A stretch of DNA of 64,000 nt from Anaerolineae bacterium. GTDB lineage: Bacteria > Chloroflexota > Anaerolineae > Aggregatilineales > Phototrophicaceae. A program made the translations under genes and the position numbers. Location of the stretch: positions 1 through 64,000 of the forward strand of contig JAJDWK010000087.1 in assembly GCA_022825675.1 (NCBI GenBank). The letters are read 5' to 3'. The notes under the pieces are model-generated. The model ran no database searches, was not told the DNA's origin, and saw nothing but the letters and a program-made list of their open reading frames with translations. This document shows positions 17,732 to 25,616 of this stretch, in pieces (the stretch's first letter is position 1; each line of letters opens with the position of its first letter).

Positions 17732-18829
17732 TTAGCCAGCGCCGCGCAAAATCGCTTCCAGCGCGGCGACAAATGCCTGGTTGGCATCCCGCGTCCCCAG
17801 GCTCAGGCGCATACAGAAGGGCAGCTTGTTGCGCGTCTGCGCCCGTAGGTGGAAGCCGCGTTGCGCCAGCTCCCGTTGCAGCTCGTCCGCCAGCAGCCGC
17901 GTCTCAAAGAGGATAAAATTGGCGGCGGGCTTCCAATAGCGGATGTCCAGCCGGTCAAATTGCTGACAGACCCAGCGCGCCTCCCCCCGCAGGAATTGCA
18001 CCGAGCGCCGTACATGCGCCTGGTCGCGGCAGGCGGCGATGCCAGCTGCCAGCGCCAGCTTGTTCTGATGAAAGCCGCGCTGCAAGCCGGCGATATAATT
18101 GGCGATGGCGGGTTTGGCGATGCAATAGCCCAGCCGCAAGCCCGCCAATCCATAGGCTTTGGAGAAGCTGTGCACGATGACGATGTTACGCCCTTCCAGC
18201 ACATAGGCGAGGGAATCGGGATAGCGCGCATCGTCAACAAAATGATGATAGACCTCGTCCGCGACCACCAGCGCATGCTCGGGCAAGCCCGCCAGCAGCT
18301 GGCGCATCGACTCCGCGCTGATGACGGTGCCTGTCGGGTTGTTGGGGTTGCAGAGCATGATGAGCTTTGTGCGCTCGCTGATGGCTGCCAGCACGGCATC
18401 GGCGCGATAGCGGAAGCTGCCCGCTTCCAGCGGCACATCGCGTACGCGCGCGCCCAGCGGCAGCGCCACTTTTTTGTACGCGCCGCTGAAAGTGGGCGAA
18501 GACAGGATCATCTCATCGCCGGGACGCAGGAAAGCGCGCGCGATAAGCTCCAAAGTTTCGAAGCCGCTGCAGCCAGTGGCGATATGCGCCGGGCTCAGCC
18601 CCCGCCCCAGCGCCTCAACGATGGCGCGCCGCAGCGCGATATCAGAATACTCCGGGTAAGTTCCCAAGTCTGGCGCGGCGGCGATAGCTTCAATGACGCG
18701 CGGCGATGGTCCCAGCGGATTTTCGTTATTCGCCAGCTCATAACGCGGCGCTGGCGGCGCATCGGCGGCGGCGGCATCATCATCCCGCGTGAAGGGCTGA
18801 ATATTCGGGTTGAGGGGCAGTTCGCTCAT
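17732..18829 (-). CDS. hisC: Class I/II aminotransferase, HisC-like
   Basis: PLP-dependent aminotransferase of 365 residues, most like histidinol-phosphate aminotransferase (histidine synthesis). The N-terminus has ELANNENPLGPSP, the HisC LNxNENP-like motif; CNPNNPTGT (160-168) and the Schiff-base lysine K224 in SFSKAYGLAGLRLGY are present. No other his gene is nearby, and HisC-like enzymes also serve aromatic amino acids, so the substrate is open. It is followed on the same strand by the rpsB promoter region and preceded by a GNAT gene 27 bases upstream. Confidence 0.8.
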   Translation of the reverse strand: MSELPLNPNIQPFTRDDDAAAADAPPAPRYELANNENPLGPSPRVIEAIAAAPDLGTYPEYSDIALRRAIVEALGRGLSPAHIATGCSGFETLELIARAFLRPGDEMILSSPTFSGAYKKVALPLGARVRDVPLEAGSFRYRADAVLAAISERTKLIMLCNPNNPTGTVISAESMRQLLAGLPEHALVVADEVYHHFVDDARYPDSLAYVLEGRNIVIVHSFSKAYGLAGLRLGYCIAKPAIANYIAGLQRGFHQNKLALAAGIAACRDQAHVRRSVQFLRGEARWVCQQFDRLDIRYWKPAANFILFETRLLADELQRELAQRGFHLRAQTRNKLPFCMRLSLGTRDANQAFVAALEAILRGAG

Positions 18830-18855
18830 GCCAGCGTCCCATCCAGTAATGGCAG

Positions 18856-19266
18856 CTATTGGCGGCGCGCGCCTGATTTTATCATGGAGGCGCCGCCTTT
18901 TTCATCAAAACCGAAGCGGCGGTAAAAGTCCGTCAGCTCGGCGTCACAATCGAGCATAATCTGTTCTACATGTTCGATCCGTTTGAGCATCTTCTCCAGC
19001 ATGTGGCTGGCGATGCCCTGCCCGCGGTAGGCGCTGGCAACGACTATATCGTCAATCAGCGCGCGGTAGCGGTCATCGGTGATGACGCGGGCGAAGGCGA
19101 TGAGCCGCTCTTCGTGCCAGACGCCAAGCGTGATTTGGCTGTGGTCCAACATCTGCTGCAAGTCCAGCGGACCGCGCCCGCCCGCCCAGCTCGTCTCTTG
19201 CAGCAGCTCGTGCAGCTCTTCGGGGTTAATCGGCTCGCTGAAAGAATAGATGTAGCGCGTTGGCAT
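18856..19266 (-). CDS. GNAT family N-acetyltransferase
   Basis: A 136-residue protein with the GNAT fold. Acetyl-CoA binding motif A is seen in DIVVASAYRGQGIASHMLEKM (RGQGIA loop), preceded by ALIDDIVV, and the C-terminal FYRRFGFDEKGG is typical of motif B. It transfers an acetyl group to an unknown amine. GGAAGG precedes the ATG. The gene ends 27 bases before hisC and probably shares a transcript with it. Confidence 0.88.
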   Translation of the reverse strand: MPTRYIYSFSEPINPEELHELLQETSWAGGRGPLDLQQMLDHSQITLGVWHEERLIAFARVITDDRYRALIDDIVVASAYRGQGIASHMLEKMLKRIEHVEQIMLDCDAELTDFYRRFGFDEKGGASMIKSGARRQ

Positions 19267-19440
19267 CGTCCTTCCTTTCTATGCAATCCTTGCCAAACCT
19301 TGCCCAAGCTGGCTCTCCAGGGCAGCGTCAGCTTTTATCTTACAGCAAAGGGCGCGCGCCGCGCTCCTTTTGATTTGTAATTTGCCCCTGTAATTCCAAC
19401 AGCAGTAAATGCGGGTTAGTCATGCGAAAATCGAAAAACT

Positions 19441-19545
19441 GCCACAAAGGCTCAGAGACACCGAGATTTTCTCGGTGTATCTCGGTGTCTTCGGTGGTGA
19501 AAATCCTTGTCGAATCTCCGCACTTACTTCTGTGTCTCTGCGGCG
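19441..19545. repeat. CACCGAG inverted repeat segment
   Basis: GACACCGAGA (19457-19466) and TCTCGGTGTC (19480-19489) form a 10-bp perfect inverted repeat, with a further CTCGGTGTAT copy in between and TTCGGTGGTGA after. A CTGTGTCTCTGCGG variant follows at 19531-19544. It belongs to the same family as 35188-35374. The enclosing spacer 19267-19634 (368 bases) holds no gene I can support; TACAAT at 19601-19606 may be the -10 box of the next gene. Confidence 0.65.
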
Positions 19546-19634
19546 AATGATGATGTGATGCGCTCACTCTGGCGCATTATCGCATCATGCGCGCTAATGC
19601 TACAATGGATGCGGGCAAATGATCTTGCGGGAGC

Positions 19635-20846
19635 GTGAGCTTGCCATCTTCCCGGTGGGATTCTTTCATCCAGTTTTTGTGCGAAATCTATCAGACGCCG
19701 CGGACTGAGTGGCAGGGGCTGGTAGATGAATTGCTGGGCAGCCGCGAAACCTGGCCCTGGGTAGAGCGCGACCGCGCCACCTTTGTCTACGATTCCTGGA
19801 CGGCGCAGAATGTCGCCCTCAACCTGGACATCATCAACCGCGACCCGCCCTTCGAGACTATGGTCCGCCTCGAAGATACCTCGCTTTGGTATTTCCAGCG
19901 CCTGTTCGAGCGTGATGCCCTGGTCGATTATATGTTTGCCGTCAACGACCCGGGCACGCCGCTGGCGCAAGAGGTCAATTTGATGGACCGCGTCAGCGCT
20001 TATTGGCGGCCAGACCAACTGAACGCTTTCAGTGTCAGCAGCAATCAAATCGAAACCTCGGTTTTGCAGATGCCGCGCGCCCGCCCCTTCCCAATGTGGA
20101 GCGCGATGACGGCGGTGCCGCGGGGCAAGGTCTATCGCCACCGTTTCAGCTCCAGGCAGCTCGGTTTCCGCAATCGCAGCCTGTGGGTCTATACGCCGCC
20201 GGGCTATGACGCGCATGACGGGCGTGACTATCGGCTGCTGGTGCTGATGGACGGGCAATGGGCGCTGGAAGCGCTGGAAGTGCCTTATATCGCTGACGCC
20301 CTCATCAAACACGGGCGCATGGAGCCCGTCATCATCGCCATGATCGCTGGCGGCAGCCAGTCGGAGCGCCTGCGCGAATACTTGGGCAATGACAAAAATT
20401 ACGCGATGATAGCCGCGGAATTGCTGCCATTTTTGCAAGCCGAACATCGCATAGAGCCGCTGGATTTGGGATTTGGCGGCGTGGGCGAAGGCGCGGTGGC
20501 GGCGCTGCACGCGGCGCTGAAAAATCCCGCGATTGTCAGCCACCTCATGCTACTCTCGCCGCCGCTGGGGCGGGAGCCAGCCCTGCAGCTGCTCAAAGAC
20601 TATGCCCAGCGCCTGCGTGACGCGCCGCTGCTGCCGGCGTTCATCTTCCAATCGGTCGGGCGCTATGAGCAGGATTTGCGCTTCTATCAGCCGGCGCTGG
20701 CGCTGCGCGGCATCCTGGAGCGGCGCATGGAGCGCGACCCCGCCTTGCAGTATCGTTTTGTCGAGATTGCCAGCGGGCACAGCCTGGCGGGTTTCAAAAG
20801 CATCCTGCCCGAGGCGCTGGCGCATGTCTTCCCGCCGCGTGGCTGA
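19635..20846 (+). CDS. Enterochelin-esterase-like alpha/beta protein, apparent nucleophile loss
   Basis: A 403-residue protein laid out like Fes-type esterases: an N-terminal beta-rich domain (about 40-155, FVYDSWTAQNVALNLDI) and a C-terminal alpha/beta hydrolase-like domain (RNRSLWVYTPPGYD, LLVLMDGQWALE, VIIAMIAG). Where the nucleophile elbow GQSFGG is expected, the sequence is GVGEGA (282-287), so the catalytic Ser aligns with G284. The late His in ASGHSLAGF (H382) remains. It is therefore probably a binding or structural protein, or uses other residues. Start is uncertain: GTG at 19635 has only 1 base after GGAG, TTG at 19641 has better spacing. It precedes rsmI by 21 bases. Confidence 0.72.
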   Translation: MSLPSSRWDSFIQFLCEIYQTPRTEWQGLVDELLGSRETWPWVERDRATFVYDSWTAQNVALNLDIINRDPPFETMVRLEDTSLWYFQRLFERDALVDYMFAVNDPGTPLAQEVNLMDRVSAYWRPDQLNAFSVSSNQIETSVLQMPRARPFPMWSAMTAVPRGKVYRHRFSSRQLGFRNRSLWVYTPPGYDAHDGRDYRLLVLMDGQWALEALEVPYIADALIKHGRMEPVIIAMIAGGSQSERLREYLGNDKNYAMIAAELLPFLQAEHRIEPLDLGFGGVGEGAVAALHAALKNPAIVSHLMLLSPPLGREPALQLLKDYAQRLRDAPLLPAFIFQSVGRYEQDLRFYQPALALRGILERRMERDPALQYRFVEIASGHSLAGFKSILPEALAHVFPPRG

Positions 20847-20867
20847 GGGACGCGCCCGAGGACTGCT

Positions 20868-21692
20868 ATGGGAACTTTGTACATTGTGCCGACGCCAATC
20901 GGCAATTTGGAAGATATCACCCTGCGCGCCCTGCGCATACTGCGCGCGGTTTCGCTCATCGCCGCTGAAGATACGCGCGCATCCCGCGTGCTGACGCGCC
21001 ATTACGAAATTGAAACGCCGCTGACCAGCTATCACGAGCACAACAAGCGGAAAAAGCTGGCTGCCCTTTTCGCCGCCCTGGACGCTGGCGATATCGCGCT
21101 GATATCAGACGCCGGCACGCCCGGCATCAGCGACCCCGGCTACGAATTCATCCGCGAGGCGATAGCGCGCGGGCACAAAGTGACGCCGCTGCCTGGCGCC
21201 TGCGCGATACCCAGCGCGCTGGTCGCCTCGGGCATGGCGACCGATCGCTTCCTCTTTGTCGGTTTCCTGCCGCGCAAGCCCAGCGCTTTGCGCGCGGCAT
21301 TAAGCGGACTGGCAGCGCGCAGCGAGACCATCATCGCTTATGAAAGCCCCTACCGCCTGCGCGATACTCTGACGGCGCTTGCGGAAACCCTGGGGGCGGA
21401 GCGCCAGCTCTGCGTCGCCCGTGAAATCAGCAAAAAGTTTGAGCAATTCGCCCGCGGCAGCGCGGCCGAACTCTGTGATGTATTCGCCGCTGAAAATCCC
21501 CGCGGCGAGATTACGCTGGTCATAGCGGGCGCGCCCACGCAAGAATCGCAATGGACTGAAGAGCAAGTGCGCGCGGCATTAGACGCGCGGCTGGACGCGG
21601 GCGAGCCGCTGTCACAGGCGGCGCGCGCAATCGCAAAATCAGCCGGCTGGAAGAAAAAAGCCGTCTATCAACTTGGGATTGCCGGCGGCTGA
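20868..21692 (+). CDS. rsmI: 16S rRNA (cytidine1402-2'-O)-methyltransferase
   Basis: SAM-dependent enzyme that 2'-O-methylates C1402 in the decoding centre of 16S rRNA; tetrapyrrole-methylase fold, 274 residues. Family motifs: YIVPTPIGNLEDITLRAL, AEDTRASRVL, ALISDAGTPGISDPGY and PLPGACAIPSAL. A C-terminal helical segment (RALDARL...AARAIAKSAGWKKKAVYQL) is typical of RsmI. It ends 7 bases before the convergent helicase-associated gene. Confidence 0.96.
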   Translation: MGTLYIVPTPIGNLEDITLRALRILRAVSLIAAEDTRASRVLTRHYEIETPLTSYHEHNKRKKLAALFAALDAGDIALISDAGTPGISDPGYEFIREAIARGHKVTPLPGACAIPSALVASGMATDRFLFVGFLPRKPSALRAALSGLAARSETIIAYESPYRLRDTLTALAETLGAERQLCVAREISKKFEQFARGSAAELCDVFAAENPRGEITLVIAGAPTQESQWTEEQVRAALDARLDAGEPLSQAARAIAKSAGWKKKAVYQLGIAGG

Positions 21693-21699
21693 GCCCCGA

Positions 21700-23406
21700 C
21701 TATTCACGCAGCCGCGAGATATCGACTTCGATAGCCTCAGCGCTTAGCCGCGCCCGCAAAGCTTGCCAATGCTCGGGCTGAACAATACATGCCAGCGGTC
21801 CCAGCCGCGCGCCGAGGTAACGGCGAAGCGCCGGTTCGGCGAAAATTTTGTCCATTGCCGCGTCGTCAGTCGCGCGCAGCACCATCAAGGATTCGAGGCT
21901 GACCGCCGCCTTGACGCCGGCGCGCCAGTTGCGCAGCAGCTGCGTCAGCCCCAATGGCAGCTGCGCCCCGCCCGTATGCCGCGCGAGGAAGGCCTGAATC
22001 TGTCGCGGGCTGATGCCCTGGGCGGCGGCGCGCCCGATGGCATCGCCGTCAATCACATACACATAGGGGTCGCCAGCTTCGGCGCAGCGGGCGAAACGGG
22101 CAAGCTGAAAGCGCTCAAAGCGGCTGACGCGGCGGGATGCCAGCAGGCTGCCATCGTCAGCGACGCTGATAGCCGCCGCGGGCTCGGCAACCTGGGGCCA
22201 GTCGCTGATGCCGAGGAAGGCGCGCCCAAATGCCGTGAGGCGCAGCACATCTTCGCCAGTATCCGCCAAGCCCAGCCAGTGCATCGGACCCAAGAGATAG
22301 TATTCGATCAACGCGCCTTCCACCGCGTCCCAACTGTCGAAGCCGGTCAGATATTCGCCGCTGTCATTGCGGATGTACCAACTGTCAAAATCGCCATCAA
22401 GCCGCTGGAAATCCGGCTCAAATTCTTTGATGGTGCCGATGAGCTCCGTCAGCGAGATCCAGCCAGCGGCTGGCAGCAAATCGCCCAATAGCCCCAGCAC
22501 CGTTTCCCGCGCCGCCGCCGCATCGTAGGACCAGCCAGAATCTTCTGGATACAAGCCCGGCACATGCCACATATCGCGCCAGGTTTGGCTGCCGCGCCAG
22601 GCGGCGGCCAAGGCGCGCACCTGCTCCAGGCGCGTCTGCCCCAGCCAGGCGCGCGCCGCCTCGCGGTTGGGCTCTGCCCGCCCGTCACGCAGGGCGATGA
22701 GCGCCGCGCTCTGCCCCAGCCCAAGCAGGAAGGCGAGGCGCTCCGCCTGCGGGCGCAGCAGCAGCGGCGCTATGGCTGACTGCGCCGCCGCGGCAAATTG
22801 GCTGCCTTCCAATGCCGCCGGGCTGGCTTGCAGCCGAGCCAGCAGGCTTGTCATATCATCGACGATGGCGGTGTCCGCCCGGCTGATATCGTCGACTTCT
22901 TCAATCACATCCAGGGTCGCGGGCGCTGCCGCTGCGCTTTCCCCCGCGTCCAGCGCGTCGTAGCTGGTTTTGCGCCAGGGCAAAATGCCGCTGAGATCGC
23001 TGGGCAAATAGACAAAGGCGATAAGCCTGCCATCAACCTTGTCAAAGCCTTCGCCGATGAAGCCGCGATAATACAAAGTCTCGGCGATGCTCTCCCCGCG
23101 CTGGTGGGGCGCGTGGCGCTGTATCTGCGCCTGCCCCAGCTTGCGGATGCTGCCATAGACGCGCTCAAACTGCCCGCTTTTCATGCGCCCCAGGGCGCTG
23201 CTCGCCAAAAGCTGCAGCGCCGCCCGCGCCGAATCATCGAGTTTGTCCCAGGCGGCTTCTGCCCGCGCCGGCTCCAGCATCGCGTTTTGCAGGGCGCGCA
23301 GCAGCTCGTCTGTCGTTAAGCCCTTGCTATCCACCGCCCAGACCTGCGCCAGCGCCGGCAGCATGCCCGGGTCATAATCGTTTAAGGTCGCCAGCAGATT
23401 TTTCAT
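21700..23406 (-). CDS. Helicase-associated domain protein (XPB N-terminal-like)
   Basis: A 568-residue protein with no ATPase motif. The N-terminal part (LLATLNDYDPGMLPALAQVW ... LTTDELLRALQNAM) and the C-terminal part (SDWPQVAEPAAAISVADDGSLLA ... RFARCAEAGDPYVYVIDGDAIGRAA) resemble the helicase-associated domain found at the N-terminus of XPB/Ssl2 helicases and in stand-alone proteins of Actinobacteria and Chloroflexota. Helical winged-helix-like repeats dominate. Its start overlaps the stop of the upstream zinc-ribbon gene as ATGA, so the two are translationally coupled. Function unknown; DNA repair or transcription are possibilities. Confidence 0.75.
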   Translation of the reverse strand: MKNLLATLNDYDPGMLPALAQVWAVDSKGLTTDELLRALQNAMLEPARAEAAWDKLDDSARAALQLLASSALGRMKSGQFERVYGSIRKLGQAQIQRHAPHQRGESIAETLYYRGFIGEGFDKVDGRLIAFVYLPSDLSGILPWRKTSYDALDAGESAAAAPATLDVIEEVDDISRADTAIVDDMTSLLARLQASPAALEGSQFAAAAQSAIAPLLLRPQAERLAFLLGLGQSAALIALRDGRAEPNREAARAWLGQTRLEQVRALAAAWRGSQTWRDMWHVPGLYPEDSGWSYDAAAARETVLGLLGDLLPAAGWISLTELIGTIKEFEPDFQRLDGDFDSWYIRNDSGEYLTGFDSWDAVEGALIEYYLLGPMHWLGLADTGEDVLRLTAFGRAFLGISDWPQVAEPAAAISVADDGSLLASRRVSRFERFQLARFARCAEAGDPYVYVIDGDAIGRAAAQGISPRQIQAFLARHTGGAQLPLGLTQLLRNWRAGVKAAVSLESLMVLRATDDAAMDKIFAEPALRRYLGARLGPLACIVQPEHWQALRARLSAEAIEVDISRLRE

Positions 23407-23771
23407 GTCAGCGCTCCTGCGCCCACCAGCGCGGCGTAGAGGTCAAATTGATAGGCGGCAATGCCCTGTCTGTTGGCGCTGAAGATGATGCGCGTCGGCG
23501 CGCCGCAAGTCGGGCAGAAAAAATCAAACGCGCCTTGTTCTTCCGCCGCCAGCGCCGGCGTCATATCATCAAAGCGCCGCCGCCGCGCCCGCGTAAAACA
23601 GGAAGCGCCGTCCCACTGGTAAAAGCTCTGCCAGCGAAAGCGGATGCGGTGGCGGCAGCGCGGGCAATGATAGATGCAGGCAGCGCCGACGCGGCTGCTA
23701 AAGCCCTCCCCGGCGAGCAAACCGTGGAAGACCTGGTCAGGCGAAAACTGCTCAATCAATCGCTTTTGCAT
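23403..23771 (-). CDS. Zinc-ribbon protein coupled to helicase-associated protein
   Basis: A 122-residue protein with two CxxC knuckles, CPRC (36-39) and CPTC (86-89), spaced 46 residues apart, the pattern of a zinc ribbon. The middle carries a basic run (FTRARRRRFDD). No catalytic motif is visible. Its stop overlaps the ATG of the 568-residue helicase-associated gene by four bases. The pairing suggests a joint nucleic-acid-related role, which is inference. A 9-bp palindrome lies 12 bases upstream of its start. Confidence 0.7.
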   Translation of the reverse strand: MQKRLIEQFSPDQVFHGLLAGEGFSSRVGAACIYHCPRCRHRIRFRWQSFYQWDGASCFTRARRRRFDDMTPALAAEEQGAFDFFCPTCGAPTRIIFSANRQGIAAYQFDLYAALVGAGALT

Positions 23772-23782
23772 GGCGCCGCACC

Positions 23783-23807
23783 GTACAATAGCCCAAAACT
23801 ATTGTAC
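23783..23807. promoter_or_regulatory. Palindrome in divergent promoter region
   Basis: GTACAATAG (23783-23791) and CTATTGTAC (23799-23807) form a perfect 9-bp inverted repeat around CCCAAAA. Each arm contains TACAAT, a good -10 hexamer, in opposite orientation. It lies between the zinc-ribbon gene (minus) and the M24 peptidase gene (plus). It could be an operator overlapping the minus-strand promoter, or simply symmetrical promoter elements. Confidence 0.5.
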
Positions 23808-23895
23808 CAGCGCCGCGCGATTTCGTGCGCTTTGCCCGCCGATGGTTTACACTTGCCAGGGAGCGAAAAAGATATAGATGGAGGCTGCAGTGACA

Positions 23896-24978
23896 ATGCA
23901 CTATCTGGCGCGCCTGGATGCCTTGTTGGAGCAGAGCGGGGCGGAGCTGGTCGCCTTTGTGCCGGGCGAGAACATGGTCTATTTCACGGGCTTGCATTTT
24001 CACCTGTCCGAGCGCCCGATACTGGCGCTGTATTCGCGCGAGGGGCTGGCTTTCATCATCCCGGAGTTGGAGGCGAGCAAGCTGGACGCCGCGCCCGAGC
24101 TGGATGCGCGGCGCTTCGTCTGGACGGACGAAGACGGCTATCACGGCGCATTCCGCCAAGCGGTCAAGGCGCTGGCGGCGCAGGGCGAAACCTGGGCGCT
24201 GGACGGCGCCACGCTGCGCCTGTTTGAGTGGCTGGCGCTGGAAAGCGCGGGCTTGCCGCGGGCGCGCCTGCGCGATATTGGCGAGCTTTTCCTCGCTATA
24301 CGGGCGCGCAAGCAAGCATCAGAAATCGCCAACATGCAGCGCGCTGTCGACATCAGCGAAGCGGCGCTGCGCGCCACCATGGACTGGGCGCGCCCCGGCA
24401 TGAGCGAGCGCGAAATCGCCGATAAACTCTCGGCGGAGATGCTGGCGCGCGGCGCGCAGGGCATCGCCTTCTTGCTGGTGCTCAGCGGGGAGAAATCGGC
24501 GCTGCCCCATGGCAATACTGGCGACCGCGTTTGGGGCGAAGACGAATTCCTGCTCATCGATTTCGGCGCGCTTTATAATGGCTATCCCGCCGATATCACA
24601 CGCACCTTCTGCTATGGCGCGCCCACCGCGCAGATGCGCGCGCTCTATGACGCTGTATATGCCGCCAATGCCGCCGCGCGTGAACAGGCGCGCCCCGGCA
24701 TGACCTGCGAAGCGCTTGACCGCGCCGCCCGTGATGTGATTGCAGCCGCCGGCTTCGGCGACTATTTCATACATCGCACCGGGCACGGCTTGGGCTTAAG
24801 CGTGCATGAACTGCCCAATATCGTCGCCGGCAGCAGCCAGATTTTGGAAGAAGGCATGGTCTTCACGATTGAGCCCGGCGTCTATCTGCCCGGGGTGGGC
24901 GGCGTGCGCATTGAAGATAATGTCGTCATCCGCGCTGATGGCGCACAATCGCTGACTTCTTTCCCGCGCGAGCTATAG
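23896..24978 (+). CDS. M24 family peptidase (Xaa-Pro dipeptidase/aminopeptidase-like)
   Basis: Cytosolic pita-bread metallopeptidase of about 360 residues that removes N-terminal residues next to proline, or a related hydrolase. A creatinase-like N-domain precedes the catalytic domain. Metal ligands are seen in LIDFGALYNGYPADITRTF (two Asp), HRTGHGLGLSVHE (His), FTIEPGVY (Glu) and VRIEDNVV (Glu). Start choice: GGAGG at 23880-23884 excludes the ATG at 23878; GTG 23890 or ATG 23896 are both possible and I use the ATG. Confidence 0.92.
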   Translation: MHYLARLDALLEQSGAELVAFVPGENMVYFTGLHFHLSERPILALYSREGLAFIIPELEASKLDAAPELDARRFVWTDEDGYHGAFRQAVKALAAQGETWALDGATLRLFEWLALESAGLPRARLRDIGELFLAIRARKQASEIANMQRAVDISEAALRATMDWARPGMSEREIADKLSAEMLARGAQGIAFLLVLSGEKSALPHGNTGDRVWGEDEFLLIDFGALYNGYPADITRTFCYGAPTAQMRALYDAVYAANAAAREQARPGMTCEALDRAARDVIAAAGFGDYFIHRTGHGLGLSVHELPNIVAGSSQILEEGMVFTIEPGVYLPGVGGVRIEDNVVIRADGAQSLTSFPREL

Positions 24979-24988
24979 CGCCGGGCGC

Positions 24989-25486
24989 TCAGACGCGCAT
25001 CACGCCGCAGACGGGCGCAGCCCAAGGCAGCGCTTGCTGCCGCGCCAGCAGCGCGTCCAGCCGCCGCTTCGCATCCGGCGGGAAGGGCGCGCCCCGCCGC
25101 GCTGCCATATCGACATTCATCATGACGATTTCGACGATCGCCGCCAGCTCTTCGCGCGATTCGTTGACGAGGAATCCCATAATATAGGCGCGCTTTACGC
25201 CCAGCGCGACCAGGCGGATGTAGATGCCGACCGTCTCATCCACCAGGATTTCGTCAAAATAGCGGATGTGCTGCTCCAGCGCGAAGTTGCCATACACATC
25301 GGCGGCAGTGTAGACAGCGCCCAAGCCGACGCCGTCAAAGAATGCCATCAAGCCGCGCTCGAAGAGGCGCATATAATACTGCACATTAACATGCTGGTTC
25401 TCGTCCAGATAGCCCGGCGGGATGCGCTTCTCGGCGGCTTTTTCCAACTGTCGCACCTGCGCCAAAGGCGTCGGGATTCGGCTCAT
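24989..25486 (-). CDS. Thioesterase-like hotdog-fold protein
   Basis: A 165-residue protein of the 4HBT type. YLDENQHVNVQYYMRLFERG matches the acyl-CoA thioesterase motif in which an Asp/Glu and His-Val-Asn precede a Tyr-Tyr helix, and RYFDEILVDETVGIYIRLV is the central strand pair. It probably hydrolyses an acyl-CoA; substrate unknown. The ATG at 25486 (MSRIPTPL) is chosen over a frame reaching 25642, which would run through the promoter region. Confidence 0.82.
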   Translation of the reverse strand: MSRIPTPLAQVRQLEKAAEKRIPPGYLDENQHVNVQYYMRLFERGLMAFFDGVGLGAVYTAADVYGNFALEQHIRYFDEILVDETVGIYIRLVALGVKRAYIMGFLVNESREELAAIVEIVMMNVDMAARRGAPFPPDAKRRLDALLARQQALPWAAPVCGVMRV

Positions 25487-25616
25487 AGCGCCTCGCGTAT
25501 CTGTCGAGCAGTCCTTAGTATACTCGCTGCTTTTAATTCTAAGGAATTGCAAAATATTGGGGACTGGCGGTTTCGTAGATATACTGCTTTTGTAGAATAA
25601 GCCATAGGGGGCAGCC
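25487..25616. promoter_or_regulatory. Divergent promoter region, thioesterase / serine hydrolase
   Basis: This AT-rich spacer holds TATACT on the plus strand at 25580-25585, about 30 bases before the GGGGG ribosome site of the secreted hydrolase. A symmetrical AGTATACT at 25517-25524 can serve as a minus-strand -10 box for the thioesterase gene. TTGGGG lies upstream of the plus-strand box. Assigned by eye. Confidence 0.4.

Noticed and set aside
20868..21692. Uroporphyrin/precorrin methyltransferase
   Set aside because: The fold is shared, but the IGNLEDITLRA and DAGTPGISDPG motifs are those of RsmI.
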